From Spirochaetota bacterium (GTDB lineage Bacteria > Spirochaetota > Spirochaetia > Treponematales > Treponemataceae): 64,000 nt of DNA. Below, one piece after another: positions 14,859-24,673 of the stretch. The notes under the pieces are model-generated. The model made no database searches and was not told the origin of the DNA. It worked only from the letters and a program-made list of their open reading frames with translations. The stretch's first letter is position 1. Each line of letters starts with the position of its first letter. The stretch spans positions 186,001 through 250,000 of the forward strand of contig JAEWSQ010000005.1 of the NCBI GenBank assembly GCA_023398165.1, read 5' to 3'. The position numbers were made by a program, and so were the translations under genes.

Positions 14859-16187
14859 TCATGTTGTTGCAGATTTCATAATCCAAAAAAACATCGAATC
14901 CGGGAGCAGTTTTCTTAAAAAAAGAAGTAAACTTGCATTCTTTCCGGCATGGTACCGTAATCTTGTACTTTTATCTAAGGCGGCTTTATACATGCACTGA
15001 GCAATAACGATGGGATCTGATACGCCTTTCAGATTTTTCTCATCTGCTTTTGCAGCGCCTTTTATAAAATCGTCATACTCATTGCGGACATCATTTGTAT
15101 GATCCATTGAATCACCATAGAAATTTGTCTTTATCAATCCCGGTTCAATTATTTTCACCTTGATATTGAATTGCTGTAATTCATACGAAAGCGCCTCTGA
15201 AAAACCCTCTACGGCAAATTTTGTTGACTGGTACAGACTATACAAGGGAAACCCTATTTTCCCTCCAATGGATGATACATTGATTATGGTGCCGTAACCC
15301 TGCTGTCTCATGAGCGGAATTATTTCTCTTGTCATATCCATTAGGCCGAATACATTTGTTTCAAACTGATTTTTTACCTGTTCCGGTGTTGAATATTCAA
15401 AAATACCTTTCACTGCAAACCCGGCATTATTTACCAAAACATCAATAGTTTGATATTTTTCCTTAATTTCATTCACGGCTTTAACGATCGATGATGTATC
15501 TCTTACATCCAATTGAATACAATGAATATTGGTAATACTGCTAAATTCCTGCTTCATTTTATCAATATTCCTGGATGCGGCTATTACGTTCCAATCTCGT
15601 TTTGAAAAAAGAAGAGCCGTCTCTTTCCCTATACCCGATGATGCGCCTGTAATAATAATTGTCTTATTCAAATGATTTTCCTCCGATGGTATACTATCCC
15701 CTATCAGTTCTTTTACACTGATAATCCTGCAGCCCTTGCTTTCATAATAACTCAGCATTTCTTCTATTTTACGTTTGTCATAACTGGTTATACAGTCGCA
15801 TACTACAGTAACATCGAATTGTGCTTTACGCAAGTTGAAGCAGCTTGATTTAACACAAGCCACAGCATCTGCCCCGGCTAAGTAAAATTCTTTTATGCCG
15901 TTATTACGTATAAAATCTGCAAACTCACCACTGCTTAATGCATTCCCCTTATACTTTGTAAAAATATTATTGGAAACTATGTTCATCTCAGGGACTAATT
16001 CTACGCCCCGTGTTCCATGTTTAAAGGTCCTCGTCCCTTCAGATACATTCTCATGTTTAATATATACAACATGAATCCCGTTTTGTACCGCCCAATCAAC
16101 AGCCTTATTGATATTGCCGATTATATCCTTGTAATTCTTGGTAATGTCGTTTTGAATATCGATTATTACCAATGCCTTGTTTTTCAT
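14859..16187 (-). CDS. Isochorismatase-like hydrolase fused to short-chain dehydrogenase
   Basis: The 442-residue protein joins two enzymes. Residues 1-165 form a cysteine hydrolase of the isochorismatase family with its triad visible: Asp in DIQND, Lys in the FTKYKGNA stretch and Cys in DAVACVKSSC. Residues 172-442 form a short-chain dehydrogenase with the NAD(P) site TGASSGIG, the NNAG motif, and the catalytic serine and YxxxK (YQSTK). The C-terminus extends beyond a basic SDR with a hydrophobic helix. A strong AGGAGGAGG ribosome site supports the start. The combination could catalyse consecutive steps but the substrates are unknown. Confidence 0.85.
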   Translation of the reverse strand: MKNKALVIIDIQNDITKNYKDIIGNINKAVDWAVQNGIHVVYIKHENVSEGTRTFKHGTRGVELVPEMNIVSNNIFTKYKGNALSSGEFADFIRNNGIKEFYLAGADAVACVKSSCFNLRKAQFDVTVVCDCITSYDKRKIEEMLSYYESKGCRIISVKELIGDSIPSEENHLNKTIIITGASSGIGKETALLFSKRDWNVIAASRNIDKMKQEFSSITNIHCIQLDVRDTSSIVKAVNEIKEKYQTIDVLVNNAGFAVKGIFEYSTPEQVKNQFETNVFGLMDMTREIIPLMRQQGYGTIINVSSIGGKIGFPLYSLYQSTKFAVEGFSEALSYELQQFNIKVKIIEPGLIKTNFYGDSMDHTNDVRNEYDDFIKGAAKADEKNLKGVSDPIVIAQCMYKAALDKSTRLRYHAGKNASLLLFLRKLLPDSMFFWIMKSATT

Positions 16188-16303
16188 ACTTCCTCCTCCT
16201 AATTTTCAGACTAATATATATTACTCTTTTAGTATACATACTATTGTTGACAACAGTATGGCAACATAGCATACTGATATTAGTTTTATCAGGCAGGTGT
16301 TTT

Positions 16304-16519
16304 TTGAAAATTGACAGGGTTATTGATTACTGCAGCTTTGACTCCTTTATTCCTGACGGGGAGGAGCATTACATTGTGCTTTTCCCTTTTATAGAAAACG
16401 ATTACTACTACAGTATACTCATGAGTTTTGGAGACAAATGCGAGTGTCTGGAGCCGCTTCCTATCCGCATAGAGATGAAGCGCCGAATACAAAGAATTGC
16501 AGATGTGTACGAAAACTGA
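16304..16519 (+). pseudogene. C-terminal remnant of a WYL-domain regulator
   Basis: About 71 codons match the end of YafY/WYL transcription regulators: a strand pair (YIVLFPFIENDYYYSILMSF), then G-x-C-x-x-LEPLPIR and a closing helix (MKRRIQRIADVYEN). The helix-turn-helix and most of the WYL domain are missing. A TTG preceded by AGGCAGG could still make a short peptide. It lies divergent to the fusion gene, where a local regulator once may have stood. Confidence 0.55.
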
Positions 16520-16625
16520 AGACATGTTACTACGGGTATAGCTGACTATATTTTTACAGGCGGAGTACCCGATTAACTGAGATGGGAACTGCATAACATG
16601 TGGTATGCAGCTCCCCTGCCGTTAC

Positions 16626-17654
16626 TTATGCAGTTATCCACAAATAAATCTTCGGCAGCAAAGTTAAAATATACGTAATCATACATCCGAAAACTAATCC
16701 CCAATAAACACTGGTTATGCTCTTTACAAGGCGGGGAATCTTCTTTGATAATTTAAAAGGAATTATCGGTAGTAAAAGAATAAGCAGGTATTCGACGATT
16801 ACTATGATTAAATTAAGATTGTTGTAACTGGTTCCGATGAAAGGACGATTTTTTACAAACATAATTAATAATGCGTCAAGCAAATTATAGCCCAGTTTAG
16901 GGAACGGATACACTCCATTCAGACTGATATATGCAATTAGAAAAATATTAATAAAAAACGTATAAACGAATATGTTTTGAAGCATCTTAGAAGTTACATT
17001 AAATTTGAAGCCCGAACCAAAATCATGAAGCCTCAGATCTGCCTGGCCGGAAAATGATACAGTTCCGGTAACTTGTTTTCCTGTCGGCTGAGCTCGCGTA
17101 ATCATATACGGAATTAAAAATGATAAGAGTGCTGCTGCTGTTGGTAAAAAATATAAAACCGAGAAAATCGAGATGTATGCGTAATAATAAAGAAAGTTGC
17201 GGGACATTTCAGGTGTAACCGGCTGGTACGGCTTAAAAAAAATAAATGAGGCTACGGCTAGGAGAACCGTGCAGGAAAAAACAGTATAGCGTTTGAAAAA
17301 TTGTATGAAATGAGGAACTCTTCTTTTTGTTCTGCCATTCACCATAGGATCAATAAAATAAAAGCTCATCATATACTGATACGTTGCATCATCTGCAGTA
17401 ATAGTGAGAATATATTTTGTAAATGGCTGCAAATAATCATTTTCATCAATTTCTATAAAATAAAAATCGCCGGAAGGAATAGATTCTATGTTTTCACTGA
17501 ATCTCTTGGACACGTTCCCTTTTTTATCACCGATAATTACATTATAAGGAATGTCTGACAATGCCTCTTGCGTTTCATTATGCAGCTCAATGCATAGATG
17601 TTTTGTTCCGTCAGCTTTTAATTCACGGCGGACTTTCACATTTAAACCATTCAT
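16626..17654 (-). CDS. Membrane protein of unknown function
   Basis: The 342-residue protein has a soluble N-terminal domain (about 1-110) rich in beta-strands, then about six hydrophobic segments (near 122-138, 153-180, 222-245, 255-265, 282-300 and 315-338). A polar loop (about 185-215) separates the second and third segments. I do not recognise the family. AGGAG precedes the ATG. It faces the WYL remnant and lies downstream of the sugar transporter terminator, so it is a separate unit. Confidence 0.6.
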   Translation of the reverse strand: MNGLNVKVRRELKADGTKHLCIELHNETQEALSDIPYNVIIGDKKGNVSKRFSENIESIPSGDFYFIEIDENDYLQPFTKYILTITADDATYQYMMSFYFIDPMVNGRTKRRVPHFIQFFKRYTVFSCTVLLAVASFIFFKPYQPVTPEMSRNFLYYYAYISIFSVLYFLPTAAALLSFLIPYMITRAQPTGKQVTGTVSFSGQADLRLHDFGSGFKFNVTSKMLQNIFVYTFFINIFLIAYISLNGVYPFPKLGYNLLDALLIMFVKNRPFIGTSYNNLNLIIVIVEYLLILLLPIIPFKLSKKIPRLVKSITSVYWGLVFGCMITYILTLLPKIYLWITA

Positions 17655-17711
17655 GATTAACTCCTGTTAAGATTTATATAGTATAGAATTAACAAACAAG
17701 AATAGCAAGAG

Positions 17712-17753
17712 AAAAAAAACGCGGTTCCGGCTGTAAACCTCAGCCGGAACCGC
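17712..17753 (-). terminator. Intrinsic terminator of the sugar ABC operon
   Basis: A perfect 13-bp stem (GCGGTTCCGGCTG and its complement) with an eight-T run on the minus strand. Confidence 0.92.
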
Positions 17754-17804
17754 AAGGTAAAAATGAAAAAAACCGATAAGTGGTTGGTTTTGACTAATGT
17801 AGAA

Positions 17805-18872
17805 TCAGGTGCCGATTCCTTTATTTTTACGCACCTTTAGGATTATGCTTTGAAGCAGGATAAAGAAGCACAGCATTAATCCGGTTGTTATACTTTGCCA
17901 GTACGGTTCGCGTAAGCCCGATGCTATAACAATATTGCTGATGGTCTTGAGTGAAAGAACACCGAACAGACTTCCTATAACGCTTCCGACGCCTCCCGTA
18001 AGGAGTGTACCGCCGATAATCGAAGATGCAATTGCCTGTATTTCTGCTGCAGTCGCATTCGACGCATTTCCTGCTCCCGTATGAAGCAGATAAATATACG
18101 CCCCGATTCCAGATAACAGACCGCAAAGCACGTATGAAAAAAACTTTGTCTTTTTAACGTTGATGCCGAGCATTAATGCGCTCTGACTGTTGCCGCCTAC
18201 TGCATACAAATTGCGTCCGAATCTTGTCCATTTGCACATTGCCCATATCAGTATAACTATCGCAAATGCGATTATTACACCGGGCTCTATGCGTACCGGT
18301 ATAAAGTTACCTGACTTTCCATAGGTACCGAGTCCCGGAATTACCACGCGGGCATTTTTTAGAGCAAGAAAGGCTTCGCCCGTTATAGTACGCGGAGTAC
18401 TGCTTACAATCGTCGTCATTCCTTTTGCGAAGAACATACCGCCCAGTGTTACTATAAAAGGCTGTATATTCAAGTAGGAAACAAGAAACCCCTGAATAAC
18501 ACCGATTGCCAATCCCATGCCGAGCGCTATGAGCATTGAGCCGAAGACGCTTCCGCCCTTATCTTCAAGATACACAACGCAGGTCATAGTTACGAGGGCG
18601 ATCATACCGCCGACTGAAATATCAATTCCGGCTGCGATCATTACAATAGTTAATCCGCACGATATAACTATTAAATAGGCATTATTATTGAACAGATCGA
18701 AAAACTGCTGAGGATTAAGAAATCCCCCGCCCCAGACTATCATCGCTAAAAGGTACATGGCAGCAAAGGCGCAGATTGTTATTGTCAACAGGAGTGTTGT
18801 ACTTGAAACAGGTTCTCCCTTTTTCTTACCCAATAAATTCGGAATAAAATTCTCCATTGGTTTAGCGCTCAT
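17805..18872 (-). CDS. Sugar ABC transporter permease (YjfF-like)
   Basis: A 355-residue inner-membrane permease of the RbsC/YtfT/YjfF family with 8-10 hydrophobic segments and the family signature GIDISVGGMIALVT near residue 76. It should form the channel with the permease encoded just upstream, one base away. Gene order (binding protein, ATPase, permease, permease) is that of the Escherichia coli ytfQRT-yjfF galactofuranose system, and this is the last gene before the terminator. Confidence 0.88.
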   Translation of the reverse strand: MSAKPMENFIPNLLGKKKGEPVSSTTLLLTITICAFAAMYLLAMIVWGGGFLNPQQFFDLFNNNAYLIVISCGLTIVMIAAGIDISVGGMIALVTMTCVVYLEDKGGSVFGSMLIALGMGLAIGVIQGFLVSYLNIQPFIVTLGGMFFAKGMTTIVSSTPRTITGEAFLALKNARVVIPGLGTYGKSGNFIPVRIEPGVIIAFAIVILIWAMCKWTRFGRNLYAVGGNSQSALMLGINVKKTKFFSYVLCGLLSGIGAYIYLLHTGAGNASNATAAEIQAIASSIIGGTLLTGGVGSVIGSLFGVLSLKTISNIVIASGLREPYWQSITTGLMLCFFILLQSIILKVRKNKGIGT

Positions 18873-18873
18873 A

Positions 18874-19935
18874 TCAGTTTGTCTCCGTTATTATTGTTGT
18901 CTTATTAAATAGTTTATTTCTCAGCTGCAAAAAGTATTTTCGTACTACCGGAGAACCCAAAACCACGATTGCGATGATTACTACCGCCTTATATGCTTTT
19001 ACTGCCGTCGATGAAACTTTCATTGCATAAAGCGTTATTGTTAATGCCTGAATAATGTATGCCCCGATTACGGAACCTGCAAGTTTAAATTTACCGCCGC
19101 CCAGAGAATTTCCTCCGATTGCGACAGCAAGAATCGCATCCATTTCAATATCAATCAGTATTGTTTCATGGTTTATAAGGCCTATTCGGCATACATTCAT
19201 ACTGCCTGCAATTGCCGCGCAAACGCCGAGAATCATGAACGATAAAAGCTTAATAAATACAGAATTTATTCCATTCAAATGAGCCGCTCTTTCATTAATT
19301 CCGACCGCCTGAGTGTATAAGCCGAGATTGGTAAAACGGAGTATGAGTGCAACGATTATACCGAAACCGATAACTATGAGTATGGGGCTCGGTATTGGAA
19401 TACCCGGAATGAAACTTCCTATGCTGTTCAATAACGGACTTTCAACTGTAGGAGTGGCGCCTCCGTTGATCCAGTAGGCAATCGGTCTTCCAGCCGTAAA
19501 CAGTATTAGAGAAGCGATCATAGGCTGTATGTTGAAAAATGATACAAGCATACCGGTGAACAGTGCAAAAATAACGGTAACGATGCAGGCTGCAAGAAAT
19601 CCAATAATAATTGACTGTACCGAAATTTCACCGGAGCGGAGAATTTTTACAAACACGCTTCCCGCAATTGCCGCAAGTGCGCCGACGCTTATGTCCTGTC
19701 CTTTTGTTGCAGACGTTACAAGCGTCATTGCTATTGCGAGAACTGCAAGTTCTGAAGCTCCGTGCAGTATGCTGATAATGTTTCCTGACAGTACCATATT
19801 TCCGTAGTTATTCTTTATGATGCTGATTGAAAAAAATGAAGGATCGCGTATCAGATTAAAGATAACTACAAGGAAAAGCGCAAATAAAGGTATGATGAGC
19901 TGTGAGCCCGATATTTTTCGTAATGTCTTAACCAT
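18874..19935 (-). CDS. Sugar ABC transporter permease (YtfT-like)
   Basis: A 353-residue permease of the same family, with the signature GQDISVGALAAIAG near residue 83 and multiple hydrophobic segments. Its start overlaps the end of the ATPase gene by eight bases, so translation is probably coupled. Together with the next permease it forms the membrane part of a heterodimeric sugar importer. Confidence 0.88.
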   Translation of the reverse strand: MVKTLRKISGSQLIIPLFALFLVVIFNLIRDPSFFSISIIKNNYGNMVLSGNIISILHGASELAVLAIAMTLVTSATKGQDISVGALAAIAGSVFVKILRSGEISVQSIIIGFLAACIVTVIFALFTGMLVSFFNIQPMIASLILFTAGRPIAYWINGGATPTVESPLLNSIGSFIPGIPIPSPILIVIGFGIIVALILRFTNLGLYTQAVGINERAAHLNGINSVFIKLLSFMILGVCAAIAGSMNVCRIGLINHETILIDIEMDAILAVAIGGNSLGGGKFKLAGSVIGAYIIQALTITLYAMKVSSTAVKAYKAVVIIAIVVLGSPVVRKYFLQLRNKLFNKTTIITETN

Positions 19936-21448
19936 TTTGAGAAGCCTCCCCCGCTATCGTGTGCATTATATGTGCCTGTGTCATTTCCTCTCCCTTCATC
20001 TCCCCTACAATTTTCCGGTCTCTCATAACTATGAGGCGGGAGCATGTGTTGAGCATTTCATCAATTTCAGATGAAATAAACGTAAGGCTCATTCCTTCAC
20101 CGGCAAGTTTTAATACAAGCTTTTGTATTTCAAATTTTGTTCCGACATCAATTCCTCTCGTCGGTTCATCCAGGATTAAGTACTGCGGGTTGGTGAGAAG
20201 CCAGCGGGCAAGAATAGCCTTCTGCTGATTCCCGCCTGAAAGAGATTTTATTGGTGTATCTGCCGAAGCAGTTTTAATTCCCAATAACTTAATATATTTT
20301 TCTGCAAATTCCTCCGCTTCTGCTTTTGAGAAGGGACGGAAAAAGCCTTTTAAAACCTGCAGCGCAAGTATTATATTTTCACGGACAGATAAATCAGCAA
20401 CAATACCGTCAAGCTTGCGGTCTTCAGGCAGGTACCCGATTCCGGCTTCCATAGCATCGCGTGGTTTTGCTATTTTTCTTTCCTTTCCATTCACTTTAAT
20501 TCTGCCGCTTGTAATCCTGTCGGCTCCGAATATTGCGCGGACACTTTCGCTTCTGCCGGAACCGAGAAGGCCGGTAAAGCCGTTAATTTCGCCTTTGCAG
20601 ATGCTGAAATCGAACGGTTTGATTCCTTCGGTACTGCAAAGTTCGGCAGCTTCATAAATACACGGTTTATCTTTATTTGACTGCGTCTGTTTTTGACTCT
20701 GCAGTTCCGATATTCCTTCGAATTTTTTTCCAATCATTTTTGAAATGAGCTGCACACGGGGCAGATCTTTTATTTCATATTCACCGACAAGTTCTCCGTT
20801 GCGTAAAACAGTAATTCTGTCGCATACTTCATATACCTGTTCAAGGAAGTGGGTTATGAAGATTATTCCTACACTTCTTTTCTGAAGGTCTCTCATGAGT
20901 GAAAAAAGAAGGGCAACCTCATTCTCATCGAGAGAGGATGTAGGCTCGTCTAGAATAAGAACCTTGCACTCCATATCCACCGCGCGGGCGATGGCGACCA
21001 TCTGCTGAACGGCAAGCGAACAGGTTCCCAGCTGGCGGCCTGCATTGGCAGGAATTTTTAGTTTTTTAAGAATTTCATCAGCTTTTTTTTGCTGGGCTTT
21101 CCAATTTATGAAAGTATATTTTCCGCGTCCGATAAACATGTTCTCAGCGACTGTAAGATTCGGGCACAGAGTTATTTCCTGATACACAGTGCTAATTCCA
21201 AGATTCTGAGCTTCTTGAGGTGATTTTATAGTTACTTCTTTAGTAAGTCCGTCAATAGTAATACGGCCGGTATCTTTCTGATATACACCGGTAAGAACCT
21301 TAACCAGTGTTGATTTTCCAGCTCCGTTTTCGCCCATTAAAGCATGGATTTCTCCCCTTCGCAGCGTAAAATCCACATTCTGCAGAGCATTGACACCCGG
21401 AAAAGTTTTAGAAATTCCGCGCATTGTTAAAATAATGTCATTGTTCAT
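19928..21448 (-). CDS. Sugar ABC transporter ATPase (YtfR/MglA-like)
   Basis: The 506-residue protein contains two ABC ATPase domains in tandem, as in RbsA, MglA and YtfR. The first half has a good Walker A (GENGAGKSTLVK, near residue 38) and signature GTCSLAVQQMVAIARA. The second half has the degenerate Walker A of this family (GLLGSGRSE) and a good signature (LSGGNQQKAILARWL) and Walker B (YLILDEPTRGIDVG). It powers sugar uptake through the two downstream permeases. Expression is probably lower than that of the binding protein because of hairpins in the gap. Confidence 0.92.
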   Translation of the reverse strand: MNNDIILTMRGISKTFPGVNALQNVDFTLRRGEIHALMGENGAGKSTLVKVLTGVYQKDTGRITIDGLTKEVTIKSPQEAQNLGISTVYQEITLCPNLTVAENMFIGRGKYTFINWKAQQKKADEILKKLKIPANAGRQLGTCSLAVQQMVAIARAVDMECKVLILDEPTSSLDENEVALLFSLMRDLQKRSVGIIFITHFLEQVYEVCDRITVLRNGELVGEYEIKDLPRVQLISKMIGKKFEGISELQSQKQTQSNKDKPCIYEAAELCSTEGIKPFDFSICKGEINGFTGLLGSGRSESVRAIFGADRITSGRIKVNGKERKIAKPRDAMEAGIGYLPEDRKLDGIVADLSVRENIILALQVLKGFFRPFSKAEAEEFAEKYIKLLGIKTASADTPIKSLSGGNQQKAILARWLLTNPQYLILDEPTRGIDVGTKFEIQKLVLKLAGEGMSLTFISSEIDEMLNTCSRLIVMRDRKIVGEMKGEEMTQAHIMHTIAGEASQNG

Positions 21449-21490
21449 CGGTATTAAACCACCTTTATTTTTACTTCAACAGCATAAAAA

Positions 21491-21570
21491 TGCGCAGAGT
21501 ATTATGATTACCGTAATACTCCGCGCACAACACGCTTACAAGATCCTGCGCCTCATAGTATTAAGGCGCA
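21491..21570 (-). promoter_or_regulatory. Hairpins between the binding-protein and ATPase genes
   Basis: Two hairpins: TGCGC-GAGTATTA/TAATACTC-GCGCA (21491-21527, followed by TTTTT on the minus strand) and TGCGCCT/AGGCGCA (21547-21570). A partial terminator plus 3'-end protection would give more binding protein than transporter. Confidence 0.7.
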
Positions 21571-21578
21571 TACTGTAA

Positions 21579-22547
21579 TTAGTCTCCGAGACCGTAAGTG
21601 TCAATATCTTTCTGTGTGATTGTTGCTGCATCAAAACCTTTTTCTTCAGAAATAACTTTCTTTGAAGCAAGTTTTCCGCCCTTTTCAAGAGTTTTGATCA
21701 TGCCGTCGATTACAGATGCCTGGAAGGGGCTGCACTGACCGTCGTAGTTCCAGTTCTTTGCAAGAAGTTCTCTTAAAGCCCATTTGTTGCAGTCAAAGCC
21801 CATTACGATTACGTCTTTTCCAACACCGTGAGTAATACCTGCTGCATCGAGAGCTGCTACAGCACCCTTTGCCATTCCGTCGTTTTCAGCATAGATAACA
21901 TTGAATTTTTCTTTTGAATTGATTACAGATTCAACGATTTTCTTTGCTTCAGCTTCGTCCCATGTTGCAGTCTGCTGTACTACTTTTTTCATTGTACCGG
22001 CTGCGAATTCTTTATCGAGAGCAGCTGTACGTCCGATCTGTGCATCGCTTCCCATAGCACCCTGAATATGGATTACATTGTATTCAGAAAGTTTCTGAGC
22101 TTTAAGCCATGCAACAGCAGTGTTACCCTGATTAGCCATGTCGGAAACTACAGCAGCTTCATACAAATCTGTCTTAGCATTAAGCATGCGGTCAAAAAGG
22201 AATACTTTAATACCGGCTTCTTTTGCATTGGAAAGAACTGCGTCCCATCCGTCTGTAGCGGCTGCTGAAAGAAGAATATAATCTACTTTATCAGTAATAA
22301 ACTGGCTTGCAGCATTAAGCTGTTCATCATTTTTAAGACTGTAGAAAGTAGAAACCTGATAGCCGTTTTCTTTTGTGAAAACTTTTTCAAAGTCTGCAAC
22401 GTTTGCAGCGCGGTAGCCTGATTCAGCAGGCGGGTTGTTAATAATACCTACTTTAATTAATCCGGAATCTTTTTTTCCGCCAGCGAAAAGAACACATGGC
22501 GCCAATACAACCAGTGCTGCCAATACGCAAAGAATTTTCTTGCTCAT
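21579..22547 (-). CDS. Sugar-binding protein of the ABC importer (YtfQ-like)
   Basis: This about 322-residue protein is a periplasmic binding protein of the ribose/galactofuranose class: signal peptide ending near LFAGGKK, then a type I periplasmic fold with ESGYRAA, TDGWDAVL and FLFDRML matching YtfQ in order and spacing. The cysteine before the AGG could not be a clear lipobox. I use the ATG at 22547, which has a perfect AAGGAGG; a longer frame would begin in the -35 box. The sugar is unknown, with galactofuranose as the nearest known substrate. Confidence 0.88.
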   Translation of the reverse strand: MSKKILCVLAALVVLAPCVLFAGGKKDSGLIKVGIINNPPAESGYRAANVADFEKVFTKENGYQVSTFYSLKNDEQLNAASQFITDKVDYILLSAAATDGWDAVLSNAKEAGIKVFLFDRMLNAKTDLYEAAVVSDMANQGNTAVAWLKAQKLSEYNVIHIQGAMGSDAQIGRTAALDKEFAAGTMKKVVQQTATWDEAEAKKIVESVINSKEKFNVIYAENDGMAKGAVAALDAAGITHGVGKDVIVMGFDCNKWALRELLAKNWNYDGQCSPFQASVIDGMIKTLEKGGKLASKKVISEEKGFDAATITQKDIDTYGLGD

Positions 22548-22589
22548 ACTATCCTCCTTAAGGATGAAAAACACGATTAAAACTTTTTT

Positions 22590-22619
22590 ACTATAGTTCC
22601 AATCTTTTTTAAACGGCAA
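22590..22619 (-). promoter_or_regulatory. Promoter of the sugar ABC operon
   Basis: TTGCCG (22614-22619) and TATAGT (22590-22595) are 18 bases apart, giving a leader of about 36 bases. The rest of the interval to 22959 shows no gene; short inverted segments around CACTACAAACGAAG and CACTACGAATCGGG may be operator material. Confidence 0.6.
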
Positions 22620-22959
22620 CGCCGCATAATTTAGTGCCAGTGTACGTTCAAATATCAGGCTAGTACATGAACAATTTTATCAATTTTGTATGACATTTTA
22701 CGCAGCTTGTAAAACACTACAAACGAAGACATGACAAGGGTGATTTTCTTTTGTAAAAGGTTAATTTTTTTACGATTTCACTACGAATCGGGTGATTCCA
22801 TACAGGAATGACGCTGAAGCGGTTGAAATTTCATCATTTTTTATTCAGAACTGATAATTTACCGTCTGATATTTTTACTGCTACTCATGTCATGTACCGG
22901 TGAATTTAAGAGGAGAAGTGCCAGGTAAGGGGGATTATATTAATAAACAAAACAAATGA

Positions 22960-23009
22960 ATTCTGCCGGATTATATTGAATTTTACGCAAGAGTAAAATC
23001 CGGCAGAAT
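22960..23009 (-). terminator. Hairpin terminator after the chemoreceptor gene
   Basis: ATTCTGCCGGATT pairs with its complement across a second inner hairpin (TTTTAC/GTAAAA); a T-rich tract follows on the minus strand. Confidence 0.7.
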
Positions 23010-23025
23010 GAGTGTATAAAACTGC

Positions 23026-24636
23026 TTATGATGAAAAATCCTCATCGTCTTCGAACGAGATTAAACGGGTTTCCTTTTTATCTGTCTTTTTAGCTTCGGG
23101 CAAGGAGGAGTGTTTATGTTCCGCTTTTTTACCGTTGAGAGGCCTTTTTTCAATCTTGTTCTCCTTTACCGTCTTTTCAGAAGTTTCGGTGTGAATATCT
23201 TTAACCTTTCCGATTACCACCTCATACAGGTTGCTGACAACCTGTTCAATAGTAATAACTTGTCCGCTCATTTCCTCCGCCGCGCTCGCGGTTTCCTCTG
23301 CACCGGCGGCATTTGCCTGGACAACAGTGTCAAACTGAACCATAGCAGTACTTACCTGATTAATTCCCTCATCCTGCTGTTTTGAAGCGCTCTCTACTTC
23401 CTGATTCATCTCGAGAACCTTTTTGGAGTTGCTTATAATATCTTTAAATAGTACTTCCATTTCCTTTGTAAGCTTCATTCCGTCTTCCACATTTCTAAGC
23501 GTATCCTTAATCATTGCTGCAGTTTCTTTGGCAGACTCTGATGAGCGGTTTGCAAGATTTTTTACCTCATCGGCAACGACAGCAAAACCGAGTCCGGCTT
23601 CCCCTGCGCGGGCAGCTTCTACAGCCGCATTGAGCGCAAGCATATTCGTCTGGAATGCAATATCGTCAATGACATCAATTACTGAACTTATGGATTCTGT
23701 AGATTTGGAAATACTGTCCATAGCGCTCATCATCTGGTTCATTTTCTCAAAGCCGTCGGAACTGGCGGTACTGGCCTTTGAAGATAAGATGCTTGCCTGG
23801 CTCGTATTTGCTAAATTCTGCTTTACCATTGAAGCAAGTTCCTCGAGCGATGCAGTTGTTTCTTCTATTCCCGCAGCCTGTTCCTGAGCGCCGTTGGCAA
23901 TACCCTGTGATGAATCGGAAAGCTGATTGCTTGAAACTGATATTTGATGGGTACTGTCGGTAAGAGTGGCAACAATTTTCCTGACAGGAGCTGTTATACT
24001 GTTTGTCAAGACTAAGGTGAGTACGATTGAAATAACGAGTCCTGCAATAAGCATAACAACAACGATTACAAGAGAACGGTTTGATGTTTTATCTATTTCG
24101 TAAAATTCCTTTTCTGCTTTTGATGCATTATCAGCAGATAATTGATTAACAGCCGGAATTATTTTATCTGCACGAATAGGAGTCATATTGGTTATACCAT
24201 AATTGTAAACATTTTTTTCATCAGGATCTTTGGCCTTTTCAGCAAGCTTATATGCAATTTCAAAATACTGATCCACATAGGTTTTTATATCATCAATAAG
24301 TTTTTTTTCAGCATCAGAAGATACCGTCTGATAATATAATTCTGCATATTTTATAAAGTTTTCTTCGTTTGTCTTGAGCTTCTTCTCATAGTTTTCGACT
24401 GCTGTAACATTCTTGTCATTTATGATTATATTCAATGCGCTTCCTGCAGCGTCATTGAGTTCAGCTTTTATTTCTACAGCGTACCTGACACCTAAAAGAT
24501 TTTCATTATACATAGCATTAATAGCTTCGTCCGATGTTCTAATGGTAACGATCGAAACAAGTATTATTGTAACAGCAATAACCTCCAAAATAAGCGCAAG
24601 AAGCGCAATTTTAAATCCTATTCCAGTCTTTTTCAT
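23026..24636 (-). CDS. Methyl-accepting chemotaxis protein
   Basis: The 536-residue receptor has a transmembrane helix at about 8-30, a four-helix-bundle type sensor domain outside, a second transmembrane helix at about 190-212, a HAMP region, and the cytoplasmic signalling domain. The highly conserved tip (FQTNMLALNAAVEAARAGEA near residue 329) should contact CheA and CheW. The C-terminus is a charged tail without a CheR-docking pentapeptide that I recognise. It sits 37 bases downstream of a cheW gene, and the two share a promoter. The ligand is unknown. Confidence 0.95.
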   Translation of the reverse strand: MKKTGIGFKIALLALILEVIAVTIILVSIVTIRTSDEAINAMYNENLLGVRYAVEIKAELNDAAGSALNIIINDKNVTAVENYEKKLKTNEENFIKYAELYYQTVSSDAEKKLIDDIKTYVDQYFEIAYKLAEKAKDPDEKNVYNYGITNMTPIRADKIIPAVNQLSADNASKAEKEFYEIDKTSNRSLVIVVVMLIAGLVISIVLTLVLTNSITAPVRKIVATLTDSTHQISVSSNQLSDSSQGIANGAQEQAAGIEETTASLEELASMVKQNLANTSQASILSSKASTASSDGFEKMNQMMSAMDSISKSTESISSVIDVIDDIAFQTNMLALNAAVEAARAGEAGLGFAVVADEVKNLANRSSESAKETAAMIKDTLRNVEDGMKLTKEMEVLFKDIISNSKKVLEMNQEVESASKQQDEGINQVSTAMVQFDTVVQANAAGAEETASAAEEMSGQVITIEQVVSNLYEVVIGKVKDIHTETSEKTVKENKIEKRPLNGKKAEHKHSSLPEAKKTDKKETRLISFEDDEDFSS

Positions 24637-24673
24637 ACGTACTCCTTTTCTGTCTTCTCATTTTTCCGCCGCT

